A DNA stretch of 64,000 nucleotides. It comes from Microbacterium galbinum. Its GTDB lineage: Bacteria; Actinomycetota; Actinomycetes; Actinomycetales; Microbacteriaceae. The notes beneath the pieces were generated by a model. The model was not told the DNA's origin, made no database searches, and worked only from the letters and a program-made list of their open reading frames with translations. A program made the position numbers and the translations under genes. Each line of letters starts with the position of its first letter. Position 1 is the stretch's first letter. Shown piece by piece: positions 50,843 through 59,283 of the stretch. The stretch covers positions 2,873,913-2,937,912 of the forward strand of contig NZ_JAHWXM010000001.1 of the NCBI RefSeq assembly GCF_023091225.1, written 5' to 3'.

Positions 50843-51802
50843 TCACACCTTCAGGTCTTCGGGGAGGAGGGGGCGGGCGCGGAGCGGGTCGGGGGAGGTG
50901 CCGGGCGCTCCGGGGATGACGAGCGGTCGCGCGCCGGGGTCGCGCGGGTCGAGCGGTGCCAGCGCCCGCAGCAGGGCGTCGTCGTCGAGACCGGCGTCGC
51001 GGAGCGCCGCGATCTCGCCCGGGTTCAGACCGACGGGTGTCGGGCCGTTGCCCATGTCGGTGCCGTAGAGCACCGTGCCCCCGGCGGCGTGGAAGCGTCG
51101 CACGTTCCCGACCGCGACCGCGCGGTTCGCGTCGTCGTGCACGGCGAGCGTCGAGATCCAGGCGACGGATGCCGCCTGCGCGGCGATCTCGTCGTCGTCG
51201 AGCACCTCGGTGAAGGGAGCATGCGCGAGGCGCGCGACACCGAGTCGCGCGAGGCGCTGCGCCTCGCCCGGTCCCTCCGCGTGAGCGGTGACCGTGAGGC
51301 CGTGGGCGGCGGCCAGGTCGACGATCGTGCGGATGAGCTCATCGCCGAACACCGGTCCCGCGGTCGTGTTGCTGGCGATCTTGAGGCACCGGGCACCGGC
51401 ATCCGCCATCTCGTCCACCGCCTCGGCGGCCTGCGCCGCGTCGTTGATCTCGCGCACCGAACCCGCCGGGGCCCACGCGCGGTCGGAGGGGTAGCCGCCC
51501 GGGGCGGTGAGGAAGGCACCGGCGTATTCGAGGCGGACGGGGGCGAGCGTCTCGCCGAGCCGTGCGATCTCCGTCACGTTCGCCCCGAGGTCGATGACGC
51601 GGCCGAGGGTCGAGGCGGCGAGGCCCGTCGTGTCGACGAGCTGCAGGTGCACGTGGTGGTCGGTGAACCCGCCCGTCACGACGCCGTCGAGGCGGGGGAG
51701 CTGATCGGCCGGGGTCGCATCGCGCACGATCATCCGTCCGTCGAGCACGTCGATCACGCCCTCGCGCCATTCCTCGCCGTCGAAGAAGGTCGCCGCCCTC
51801 AT
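50843..51802 (-). CDS. Amidohydrolase in the kynurenine-formamidase position
   Basis: A 319-residue amidohydrolase-superfamily protein, resembling imidazolonepropionase-like members: metal site GGFTDHHVHLQL, Lys in ARCLKIASNTTAGPVFGDEL, HAEGPGEA (His), LAHAPFTEVLDDDE and the final YGTDMGNGPTPVGL (Asp). It lies between tryptophan dioxygenase (1-base overlap) and kynureninase (1-base gap), where N-formylkynurenine must be hydrolysed. No classical KynB or alpha/beta-hydrolase formamidase is in the window. It is therefore probably the formamidase, by context; the reaction is unproven. Confidence 0.75.
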   Translation of the reverse strand: MRAATFFDGEEWREGVIDVLDGRMIVRDATPADQLPRLDGVVTGGFTDHHVHLQLVDTTGLAASTLGRVIDLGANVTEIARLGETLAPVRLEYAGAFLTAPGGYPSDRAWAPAGSVREINDAAQAAEAVDEMADAGARCLKIASNTTAGPVFGDELIRTIVDLAAAHGLTVTAHAEGPGEAQRLARLGVARLAHAPFTEVLDDDEIAAQAASVAWISTLAVHDDANRAVAVGNVRRFHAAGGTVLYGTDMGNGPTPVGLNPGEIAALRDAGLDDDALLRALAPLDPRDPGARPLVIPGAPGTSPDPLRARPLLPEDLKV

Positions 51803-52716
51803 CAGCTGCCGATCTCGGTGCGCACGGCGTAGAGCTCGGGGAAGAAGGTCAGATCGAGCGCGCGCTGCAGGAATCCGACGCCGCTGGAGCCGCCGGTGCC
51901 GACCTTCATGCCGATCGTGCGGGCCACGGTCTTGAGGTGGCGGAAGCGCCAGAACTGGAAGTTGTCCTCGAGGTCGACGAGGTCTTCGCACGCCTCGTAG
52001 AGGTCCCAGTACCGGCTCGGGTCCTGGTAGATCTCGCGGATCGCGGGCACGAGCTCGGTCGTCATCCGGTAGGGCTCCCGCACGTCGCGGTCGAGGATCT
52101 CAGCGGGGATCGGCAGCCCACGGCGGGCGGCGAAGCGCAGGAACTCGTCGTACAGGGTCGGCTTCTCCCACTCGGCGGTGAGCAGTGCGAGGTTGGCGGG
52201 GTGATCGCGGAAGACACCGAGCATCTTCTCGTTCTTGTTGCCGAGGGCGAACTCGACCGCACGGTACTGCACCGACTGGAAGCCCGACGAGTTGCCCAAC
52301 GCGCCGCGGAACTGCGCGTACTCGGTGGGGGTGAGGGTCGCGAGCACCGCCCACTGCTGGGTCATGACGTCCTGGATGCGCTTGACCCGGGCGATGCGCT
52401 TGAGGGCCTCGCGCAGGTCGTCGCGGGCGAGGAGCTCCCGCGCCGAGGAGAGCTCGTGCAGCAGCTGCTTGAGCCACAGCTCGGTGGTCTGGTGCTGGAT
52501 GATGAACAGCATCTCGTCGTGGTGCTCGGGGCTGCTCACCGGACGCTGCGCCGTGAGCAGCTGGTCGAGCCCGAGGTACGACCCGTAGGTCATCTTGCCT
52601 TCGAGGTCGGTCACGATCCCGCCCTCGAGCGCACGCGTGTTCTCGGCGGTGGTGTTCTCGGCGGGGGTGGCCTGCGTGGCCGGGGTGCTCTCGGGATTCG
52701 GGCTCTCGACACTCAT
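51802..52716 (-). CDS. kynA: Tryptophan 2,3-dioxygenase
   Basis: A 304-residue haem dioxygenase that opens the indole ring of tryptophan to N-formylkynurenine. Conserved parts are LEGKMTYGSYLGLDQLLTAQ, PEHHDEMLFIIQHQTTELWL (distal His and substrate contacts), GFQSVQYRAVEFALGNKNEK and LEDNFQFWRFRHLKTVARTI (proximal His), GGSSGVGFLQ. The first 35 residues are a Thr/Glu-rich extension. It heads the kynA-amidohydrolase-kynU-paaX operon. The AT-rich promoter holds TTATAT 9 bases before the ATG. Confidence 0.94.
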   Translation of the reverse strand: MSVESPNPESTPATQATPAENTTAENTRALEGGIVTDLEGKMTYGSYLGLDQLLTAQRPVSSPEHHDEMLFIIQHQTTELWLKQLLHELSSARELLARDDLREALKRIARVKRIQDVMTQQWAVLATLTPTEYAQFRGALGNSSGFQSVQYRAVEFALGNKNEKMLGVFRDHPANLALLTAEWEKPTLYDEFLRFAARRGLPIPAEILDRDVREPYRMTTELVPAIREIYQDPSRYWDLYEACEDLVDLEDNFQFWRFRHLKTVARTIGMKVGTGGSSGVGFLQRALDLTFFPELYAVRTEIGS

Positions 52717-52730
52717 GGGGCAAACATATA

Positions 52731-52747
52731 ACGAATGTGCCGTTCGT
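52731..52747. promoter_or_regulatory. Candidate operator of the tryptophan-degradation operon
   Basis: ACGAA-N7-TTCGT is an inverted repeat placed between the -35-like TTGTGA and the -10-like TATATG of kynA (read leftward). PaaX, encoded at the end of the same operon, is the natural candidate to bind it. Confidence 0.45.
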
Positions 52748-52806
52748 CACAATGATGAAATGTCAAGGGGTCGGGGTGATTCGCGTACGACCGCTACCGT
52801 CGAGGG

Positions 52807-54300
52807 ATGGGTGACCGCATCGACGCGCGCAGTTTCACGCGCCAGGACCGCACGAAGTTCCGCGCCAAGACCGAGCAGTGCCTCGACGCGCTCGCCGAGA
52901 TGCTCGCCGATGGACGCTTCGACGGAGCGCTGCCTCAGCTCGGCCTCGAGATCGAGCTCAACCTCGTCGACCCCGCCGGGGATCCGGCCATGGCCAACGA
53001 AGCGGCGCTGGAAGCGATCGCCAGCCCCGCGTTCCAGACCGAACTCGGCCGGTTCAACATCGAGGTCAACGTCGCGCCGCGCCCGATCGGCGGAGGGCGC
53101 ACGCGCGATCTCGAGACGTCGCTGCGCAACGCCATCGACGAGGCGGATGCCCGGGTGCAGGCGGCGACCGGCAATGCGATCGCGATGATCGGGATGCTGC
53201 CCACCCTCGACGAGCACCACTTCACCGAGCGCTGGATCTCGGAGGATCCGCGCTACAGCCTGCTCGGCCAGCAGGTGCTCGCCGCGCGCGGGGAGGACAT
53301 CGAGCTGAAGCTTGACGGCGTACCGCTGCCGGGCAGCCCCCGCGAGAGCCTCGACATCGTGACCGACACGATCCTTCCCGAGGCCGCCTGCACCTCGGTG
53401 CAGTTGCACCTGCAGGTCGAGCCGGACTCCTTCGCGCCGCACTGGAACGCGGCGCAGGCCATGGCCGGGGTGCAGGTCGCGCTCGCCGCCAACTCCCCGT
53501 TCTTCGCGGGACGCGCCCTGTGGCACGAGACCCGCATCCCGATGTTCGAGCAGGCCACCGACACCCGCTCGCAGGAGCTGAAGAATCAGGGGGTGCGTCC
53601 GCGCGTGTGGTTCGGGGAGCGCTGGGTCACCTCGATCTTCGACCTCTTCGAGGAGAACTCGCGGTACTTCCCGGCGCTGCTGCCGGCCGTCACCGACGAG
53701 GACCCCTTCGCGGAACTCGCCGCCGGCCGCGCGCCCTCCCTCGCCGAGCTGCGCATGCACAACGGCACGGTGTACCGCTGGAACCGACCCATCTACGACA
53801 CGGTCGACGGCACCGCCCACCTGCGCGTCGAGAACCGCGTGCTGCCCGCGGGGCCGACGGTCGTGGACGTGCTCGCCGACACGGCCTTCTACTACGGTCT
53901 CGTGCGCACCCTCGCCGAGGCGGATCGTCCGCTGTGGACGCAGATGAGCTTCGATGCCGCGGCCGAGAACCTGCGGGCGGGCGCGCGCGACGGGATCGAG
54001 GCGCGACTCTACTGGCCCGAGGTGGGCTGGGTCGGCGCGCGCGAGCTCGTGCTGCGGCGACTGCTGCCGATGGCCGCCGAGGGGCTCGACGCGTACGGTG
54101 TCGACCCGGCGGCACGCGATCGGTACCTCGGCATCATCGAGCAGCGCTGCGTGACCGGGCGCAACGGGGCGACCTGGCAGCGGGGCAGCGTCGCGGCGCG
54201 GGAGCGCGCGGGGCAGACCCGGGCGGAGGCGCTGCACGGCATGCTCCGCGACTACCTCGATCTCGCCCGGGCCGGGGAGCCGGTGCACACCTGGGAGTGA
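52807..54300 (+). CDS. Glutamate-cysteine ligase-like protein (family 2, long form)
   Basis: A 497-residue ATP-dependent carboxylate-amine ligase. LPQLGLEIELNLVDPAGDPA, FNIEVNVAPRPIGGGRTRDL, SVQLHLQVEPDSFAPHWNAA, VALAANSPFFAGRALWHETR and VYRWNRPIYDTVDGTAHLRV match the gamma-glutamylcysteine synthetase fold; it is much longer than the YbdK-like gene at 32332. TACCGT (52795) lies 6 bases before the ATG, suggesting leaderless expression. It is divergent from the tryptophan operon. Actinomycetes normally use mycothiol or ergothioneine, so the real product is open; EgtA-like gamma-glutamylcysteine formation for ergothioneine is one option. Confidence 0.82.
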   Translation: MGDRIDARSFTRQDRTKFRAKTEQCLDALAEMLADGRFDGALPQLGLEIELNLVDPAGDPAMANEAALEAIASPAFQTELGRFNIEVNVAPRPIGGGRTRDLETSLRNAIDEADARVQAATGNAIAMIGMLPTLDEHHFTERWISEDPRYSLLGQQVLAARGEDIELKLDGVPLPGSPRESLDIVTDTILPEAACTSVQLHLQVEPDSFAPHWNAAQAMAGVQVALAANSPFFAGRALWHETRIPMFEQATDTRSQELKNQGVRPRVWFGERWVTSIFDLFEENSRYFPALLPAVTDEDPFAELAAGRAPSLAELRMHNGTVYRWNRPIYDTVDGTAHLRVENRVLPAGPTVVDVLADTAFYYGLVRTLAEADRPLWTQMSFDAAAENLRAGARDGIEARLYWPEVGWVGARELVLRRLLPMAAEGLDAYGVDPAARDRYLGIIEQRCVTGRNGATWQRGSVAARERAGQTRAEALHGMLRDYLDLARAGEPVHTWE

Positions 54301-54332
54301 GGGGTCCCCTAGCTCCTGCGGTGGCCCGCCGT

Positions 54333-56066
54333 TCAGAGTGCGGGCGTGCGGGGCGGGGGCGTGCGGCGCTCGCCGGGTGATCCGGATGCCTCGAACGCCG
54401 CCGCGAGCCGCAGCAGGCGCGCGTCGTCGTAGGCGCGGCCGGCGAAGGTGAGTCCGATCGGCATACCGATGTCGTCGAGGAGCCCCATCGGCACCGTGAC
54501 GGTCGGGATGCCGAGGTGACGGATGGCGAGGTTGCCGTTCGCGATCCAGGTGCCGTTGCGCCAGCCGAGGTCGGCGGATGCCGGATCGATGTCCATGTCG
54601 GCGGGGCCGAGGTCGCCGACGGCGGGAAAGACGACGGCGTCGAGGCCGAGGCCGTCCATCCACTGCTCGAGATCGCGGCGCCGGGTCTCCTCCAGCCCGC
54701 GGAGACCCTCGGGCAGTTCGGGCATGTCGTCGGGGCCGGTGTCGGGATGCGCCCGCACCCAGTCGGGGTACTCGGCGATGTCGTCGTCGAAGCCGGTGTA
54801 GCGGTCGGGCAGCGCGCCGTGCGGGTGCGGGAAGATCGTGGATCCGTCGATGCCGGTCAGTGAGTCGAGGGCGGGGTCGCCGTTGGCCCGCACGAAGTCC
54901 TCCCACGCCCACGCCGAGAGATCGACGATCTCGCGGTGCAGGTAGGCGGGCGAGACGAGCCCGCGCGTCGCGATCGTCGGGGCGCCGGGGCGGTCGCCCT
55001 CGTAGTTCGACACCACGGGGAAGTCGACCTCGACCACGGTCGCCCCCGCCGCCTCGAGGTCGCGGCGCGCTGCCGCCCAGCGAGTGAGGACCGAGGGGCG
55101 GGTGTCGATGCGTCGACCGGTCGGCCCGCCGATCCCGGGGTGTGCGGCGGTGCCCGCCTCGGGATCGGCGTCGATGTACATGCGGGGGATGCCGATCCGG
55201 ATGCCGGCGAGGGTGCTCGCGCGGACGGAAGGGGGCGTGCCGGTCGCGGCGAGCGCCGGATAGGAGGCGGGACGCACCGCGGAGGCGGCCGGGATCGGCA
55301 CCCACGGCTGCGTGCGCCAGAAGTCTCCGCGCGTCTCGGCGTCGTCGGCGACGATGACGTCGAGCACCTCGAGCAGATCGGCCATCGTGCGAGCGTGCGG
55401 CACGACGACGTCCATGGTGGGCACGAGGGGCCAGTTGCCGCGCACCGAGATCACGCCGCGCGAGGGCGTGTACGCGCAGAGGGCGTTGTTCGTCGCCGGG
55501 CCTCGACCGCTCGACCAGGTCTCCTCGGCCAGACCGAAGGCGGCGAAGCTCGCGGCGGTCGCGGTGCCCGAGCCGTTCGACGATCCGGAGGCGAAGGGCG
55601 CGGTGAGCCATTGCGCGCTGTACGGACTCTCGGCGCGTCCGTAGACCCCGCGCTGCATGCCGCCGTTCGCCATCGGCGGCATGTTGGTGAGTCCGAGGCA
55701 GATGGCCCCGCCGGCCCGCAGCCGCTCGATGGTGAACGCGTCGCGCTGGGCGACGAGCCGCGCGAAGGCCGGACTGCCGGCGGCGGCGGTGAGCCCGCGC
55801 ACGAGGTAGCTGTCCTTGGCCGTGTAGGGGATGCCGTCGAGCGGGCCGAGGGTCTCGCCGCGCGCCCGACGCTCGTCGGATGCCGCCGCCTCGGCACGGG
55901 CCTCCGGGTTGCGCACGACGACCGCGTTCAGTGCGGTGGGCGTGCCCGGGCCGTCATAGGCGTCGATACGGGCGAGATAGGCGTCGACGAGGTCGACCGC
56001 CGTCGCCGCTCCCGCGTCGAGGGCGCGCCGCAGGTCGGCGATCGACGCCTCGACGACATCGATCAT
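54333..56066 (-). CDS. Amidase (amidase-signature family)
   Basis: A 577-residue amidase-signature hydrolase. The catalytic triad region is readable: Lys84 in GIPYTAKDSYLVRG, cis-Ser in FASGSSNGSGTATAA (about 161-167) and the nucleophile in EETWSSGRGPATNNALCAYT (Ser186-187). FPVVSNYEGDRPGAP and the long insert SPAYLHREIVDLSAWAWEDF are unusual. It hydrolyses a C-N amide bond of unknown substrate. ATG 56066 overlaps the agmatine deiminase stop by 4 bases, so it may deal with N-carbamoylputrescine or a related amide. Confidence 0.85.
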   Translation of the reverse strand: MIDVVEASIADLRRALDAGAATAVDLVDAYLARIDAYDGPGTPTALNAVVVRNPEARAEAAASDERRARGETLGPLDGIPYTAKDSYLVRGLTAAAGSPAFARLVAQRDAFTIERLRAGGAICLGLTNMPPMANGGMQRGVYGRAESPYSAQWLTAPFASGSSNGSGTATAASFAAFGLAEETWSSGRGPATNNALCAYTPSRGVISVRGNWPLVPTMDVVVPHARTMADLLEVLDVIVADDAETRGDFWRTQPWVPIPAASAVRPASYPALAATGTPPSVRASTLAGIRIGIPRMYIDADPEAGTAAHPGIGGPTGRRIDTRPSVLTRWAAARRDLEAAGATVVEVDFPVVSNYEGDRPGAPTIATRGLVSPAYLHREIVDLSAWAWEDFVRANGDPALDSLTGIDGSTIFPHPHGALPDRYTGFDDDIAEYPDWVRAHPDTGPDDMPELPEGLRGLEETRRRDLEQWMDGLGLDAVVFPAVGDLGPADMDIDPASADLGWRNGTWIANGNLAIRHLGIPTVTVPMGLLDDIGMPIGLTFAGRAYDDARLLRLAAAFEASGSPGERRTPPPRTPAL

Positions 56067-57121
56067 GCGAGTGCGCCCGTGGGTGAGGACTGCCCGAGCG
56101 CCGGCTGCTGCTGCGTGATGCAGTGGATGCCGCCCCCGCGGTCGAACAGCGGTCGTGCATCGACGGTCACGACGCGTCGGCCGGGATAAGCCTCGGCGAG
56201 GATCTCGCGCGCCACGGCGTCCGCCCGTTCGTCTCCGAACCCGCAGGCGACCACGCCGTCGTTCGTCACGAGATGGTTGACGTAGCTCCAGTCCACGAAG
56301 CCCTCGTCATCGCGCAGCGTGGAGGGCGCGGGGAGATCGATCACCTCGAAGCTGCGGCCGGCGGCATCCGTCTGCTCGGCGAGGTGCGCCCGCAGCTCGC
56401 GCGTCACCGCGTGGTCGGGGTGCGCGGGATCGTTCTGCGCGTGCAGCAGCAGGCGCCCGGGCGAGACGATCGTCGCCACGATGTCGACATGCCCGTTGGT
56501 GCCGAAGTCGTCGTAGTCGCGAGTGAGGCCGCGCGGCAGCCAGACCGCCTTGGTCGCCCCGATCGTGCGCAGCATCTCGGCCTCGACGCGCTGCCGGTCG
56601 GCGTAGGGATTGCGGCGCGGGTCGAGCTGCACGGTCTCGGTGAGCAGCACGGTGCCCTGGCCGTCGACGTGGATCCCGCCGCCCTCGTTCACGAGGGTCG
56701 AGCTCACGAGCTCGGCGTCGACGCCGCGTGCGATGATGCGGGCGTGCTGCGCGGCCGCCGCCCAGTCGGCCCACTCCGGGTCGCCCCAGCCGTTGAAGAT
56801 CCAGTCGACCGCGCCGAGCGCCTCGGGGCGGTCGTCGTCGATCACGAAGGTCGGCCCGGAGTCGCGCATCCAGAACTCGTCGACCGGTGCCTCCACGATC
56901 TCGACACCCGCTCCCAGCATCCGTCTCGCCCGCGCGAGCTCGCGCGGATCGACCAGCATCGTGACCGGCTCGAACTCGGCGACCGCGTGCGCCACCGCCG
57001 TCCACGTCGCATACCCCTCGTCGCGTTCGGCCGCGCTCTCGCCGAGCGTCTGGCCCTCGACGGGGAAGGCCATCCAGGTGCGATCGTGGCGTGCGGTCTC
57101 TGCGGGCATGCGCCAGGCCAT
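56063..57121 (-). CDS. aguA: Agmatine deiminase (peptidyl-arginine-deiminase family)
   Basis: A 352-residue pentein-fold enzyme converting agmatine to N-carbamoylputrescine and ammonia. Landmarks: MAFPVEGQ near the start, EFWMRDSGPTFVIDDDRPEA, VNEGGGIHVDGQGTVLLTE, GHVDIVATIV, and nucleophile Cys334 in GGGIHCITQQQPA. Sequence fits AguA, though related deiminases of other arginine compounds cannot be excluded. It forms an operon with the amidase and is divergent from a TetR gene, probably its repressor. Confidence 0.87.
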   Translation of the reverse strand: MAWRMPAETARHDRTWMAFPVEGQTLGESAAERDEGYATWTAVAHAVAEFEPVTMLVDPRELARARRMLGAGVEIVEAPVDEFWMRDSGPTFVIDDDRPEALGAVDWIFNGWGDPEWADWAAAAQHARIIARGVDAELVSSTLVNEGGGIHVDGQGTVLLTETVQLDPRRNPYADRQRVEAEMLRTIGATKAVWLPRGLTRDYDDFGTNGHVDIVATIVSPGRLLLHAQNDPAHPDHAVTRELRAHLAEQTDAAGRSFEVIDLPAPSTLRDDEGFVDWSYVNHLVTNDGVVACGFGDERADAVAREILAEAYPGRRVVTVDARPLFDRGGGIHCITQQQPALGQSSPTGALA

Positions 57122-57148
57122 CGGTGTCTCCTCGCGGTGGAGTGGTTA

Positions 57149-57177
57149 TTGAACATGCGATCAACAGGTGCTACGGT
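57149..57177 (+). promoter_or_regulatory. Promoter of the TetR gene with internal inverted repeat
   Basis: TTGAAC (57149-57154), a 17-base spacer and TACGGT (57172-57177) form a promoter ending 8 bases before ATG 57186. TTGA-N8-TCAA (57149-57164) overlaps the -35 box and may be the TetR operator; it also lies 28 bases before the aguA start on the other strand. Confidence 0.55.
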
Positions 57178-57185
57178 AACCCGTG

Positions 57186-57890
57186 ATGAACACGACGTCA
57201 AGAGTCTCCGGCCCCCGGCGCCTCCCTCCCGAAGAGCGCGACCGCTCGATCCTCGAGGGGGCCGTCGGGCTCGCCCGCGAGAGCGGGCTGGAGGCTCTCA
57301 CCCTGCGTGCCGTCGCCGCCCGCGTGGGTGTCACCCCGGCTCTCGTCGCGCACTACCGCCCGGGCATGGACGCCTTCCTCGCCGATGTCTTCGGCGAGAT
57401 CGTGGCGGCCGAGCGCGACGAGGTGATGGCGTCGTTCGACCCCGGCGCGACCGTGCGCGACAACCTGCTGCACATGACCGAGACGCTCCTCGACGGCCGT
57501 CGCGACGACGTGACCCTCGTGTGGGTGCAGGCATGGGCACTGGGGGCGCGCAACGAGGCGCTCGCCGCGCGCGTGCGCTCCGAGATGGACCTCTGGCAGA
57601 GCGCCCTCGAGGCGCATCTCTCCCGTGCCGTCGCCTCGGGCGAGATCTCGGCGACCCGCACCGAGACCGCCGCCTGGCTGCTGCTCGCGATGATCGACGG
57701 CATGAACGCGCACTCGTTGGTGAAGTGGGCGCCGCACGATCGCGCCGCCCTCGCCCGGCGCACGCTCGCCGTCGTGCTCGATCCGCGCGACGATGCACCG
57801 AATCCCCTCACCCCGAACCCGCTCACACCGAACACGCTCACCCCGACACCGCTCGACGCCCCGGCGTCCGCTCCCTCCTCCGCGAAGTAA
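57186..57890 (+). CDS. TetR-family regulator of amine genes
   Basis: A 234-residue TetR repressor: helix-turn-helix RSILEGAVGLARESGLEALT, LRAVAARVGVTPALVAHY, and a helical ligand domain (DDVTLVWVQAWALGARNEAL, AAWLLLAMIDGMNAHSLVKW). The tail has TPNPLTPNPLTPNTLTPTPL from a 15-bp tandem repeat. GTG 57183 is an alternative start. It is 10 bases before the decarboxylase gene, so it is co-transcribed with it, and divergent from aguA. It resembles BetI-like regulators of amine metabolism. Confidence 0.85.
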   Translation: MNTTSRVSGPRRLPPEERDRSILEGAVGLARESGLEALTLRAVAARVGVTPALVAHYRPGMDAFLADVFGEIVAAERDEVMASFDPGATVRDNLLHMTETLLDGRRDDVTLVWVQAWALGARNEALAARVRSEMDLWQSALEAHLSRAVASGEISATRTETAAWLLLAMIDGMNAHSLVKWAPHDRAALARRTLAVVLDPRDDAPNPLTPNPLTPNTLTPTPLDAPASAPSSAK

Positions 57891-57900
57891 GGAACGCCCC

Positions 57901-59274
57901 ATGGATGCTGTGCGCATGCACGCCGCCTCGGCCGAGTCGACGGCCATCGTCGACGCGGTGCTCGACTACTCCCGACGGCGGATGCTGGCGGCCGACGTGC
58001 CGCTCGACAAGCCGCAGAGCGAGGCCGAGCTCAACCGGCTCGTCGGGGCCACGATCACCGACGCGGGACTGGGGGCCAACCGGGCGCTCAGCGTGTTCGA
58101 GCACATCCTCGCGCCGGCGTGCCTGACCACGAGTCATCCGCTGTACCTGTCGTTCATCCCCACCGCGCCGACCATGGCGGCGATCGCGTTCGACCTGGTG
58201 GTGTCGGCATCCGGTCTCTACGGCGGCAGTTGGCTCGAGGGAGCGGGCGCCGTGCACGCCGAGAACGAGGTGCTCTCGTTCCTGGCGAAGGAGTTCGGGC
58301 TTCCCGACACCGCGGGTGGGGTCTTCGTGCAGGGCGGCACGATCGGCAACCTGTCGGCGCTGGTCGCCGCGCGCGAGGCCGCCAAGGCGCGGCTCCTCGA
58401 TGCGGGCAAGCAGCTCCCGTCGCGTTGGAAGATCGTCTGCAGCGTCGAGGCCCACTCCTCGAACAAATCGGCCGCGCGGGTGATGGATGCCGACGTGCTG
58501 CTCGTGCCGGCGGGCGACGACGGCGTTCTCCGCGCGGATGCCGTGCGCGACGCCCTCGCCGAACACGGTGACGAGATCTGCGCGGTCGTCGCGACCGGGG
58601 GATCGACGAACTTCGGCATCGTCGACGACATCGCCGGCATCGCTGCTCTGAAGGACGAATTCGAGTTCTGGCTGCACATCGACGGCGCGTACGGACTCAC
58701 CGCGATGCTGTCGCCCGAGGCGCGGCACATCTTCGCCGGGGTGGAGCGCGCGGACTCGGTGATCGTCGATCCGCACAAGTGGCTGTTCGCGCCGTTCGAC
58801 TGCTGCGCCCTGATCTACCGCGATCCCGAGGCGGGACGCCGCGCGCACACCCAGCACGCCGAGTACCTCGATACGCTCACCGACGGCGACGACTTCAGCC
58901 CGTCCGACTACTCGATCCAGCTCACGCGGCGCCCCCGCGGCCTGCCGCTCTGGTTCTCGCTCGCGACGTACGGCGTCACGTCCTATCGCGACGCGGTCGG
59001 GGCGACGATGGCGCTCACCCGCCGCATCGCCGACGAGATCGCGGCACGCCCCGGGCTCCGGCTCGTGCGCGATCCGCAGCTGTCGGTCGTCGTGTTCGAG
59101 CGTGACGGGTGGGAACGCGCCGACTACGACCGCTGGTCGGCCGCCCTGCTCGACTCGCAGCGCGCCTTCGTCGTTCCGAGCTCGCACAAGGGCCGCCCGA
59201 ACACGCGCTTCGCGATCCTCAACCCGCTCACGACCTTCGAAGACCTCGTCGGCATCCTCGACACCATGGCCTGA
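57901..59274 (+). CDS. PLP-dependent group II amino-acid decarboxylase
   Basis: A 457-residue fold-type-I decarboxylase of the aromatic/glutamate/2,4-diaminobutyrate group. SHPLYLSFIPTAPTMAAIAF, GLYGGSWLEGAGAVHAENEV, GGVFVQGGTIGNLSALVAAR, WKIVCSVEAHSSNKSAARVM, FWLHIDGAYGLTAMLSPEAR, and the PLP lysine Lys293 in DPHKWLFAPFDCC are diagnostic. Substrate is not evident; together with agmatine deiminase and an amidase, an amine such as agmatine, tyramine or tryptamine is plausible. AAGGAA lies 7 bases before ATG. Confidence 0.9.
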   Translation: MDAVRMHAASAESTAIVDAVLDYSRRRMLAADVPLDKPQSEAELNRLVGATITDAGLGANRALSVFEHILAPACLTTSHPLYLSFIPTAPTMAAIAFDLVVSASGLYGGSWLEGAGAVHAENEVLSFLAKEFGLPDTAGGVFVQGGTIGNLSALVAAREAAKARLLDAGKQLPSRWKIVCSVEAHSSNKSAARVMDADVLLVPAGDDGVLRADAVRDALAEHGDEICAVVATGGSTNFGIVDDIAGIAALKDEFEFWLHIDGAYGLTAMLSPEARHIFAGVERADSVIVDPHKWLFAPFDCCALIYRDPEAGRRAHTQHAEYLDTLTDGDDFSPSDYSIQLTRRPRGLPLWFSLATYGVTSYRDAVGATMALTRRIADEIAARPGLRLVRDPQLSVVVFERDGWERADYDRWSAALLDSQRAFVVPSSHKGRPNTRFAILNPLTTFEDLVGILDTMA

Positions 59275-59283
59275 CAGCGCGCC

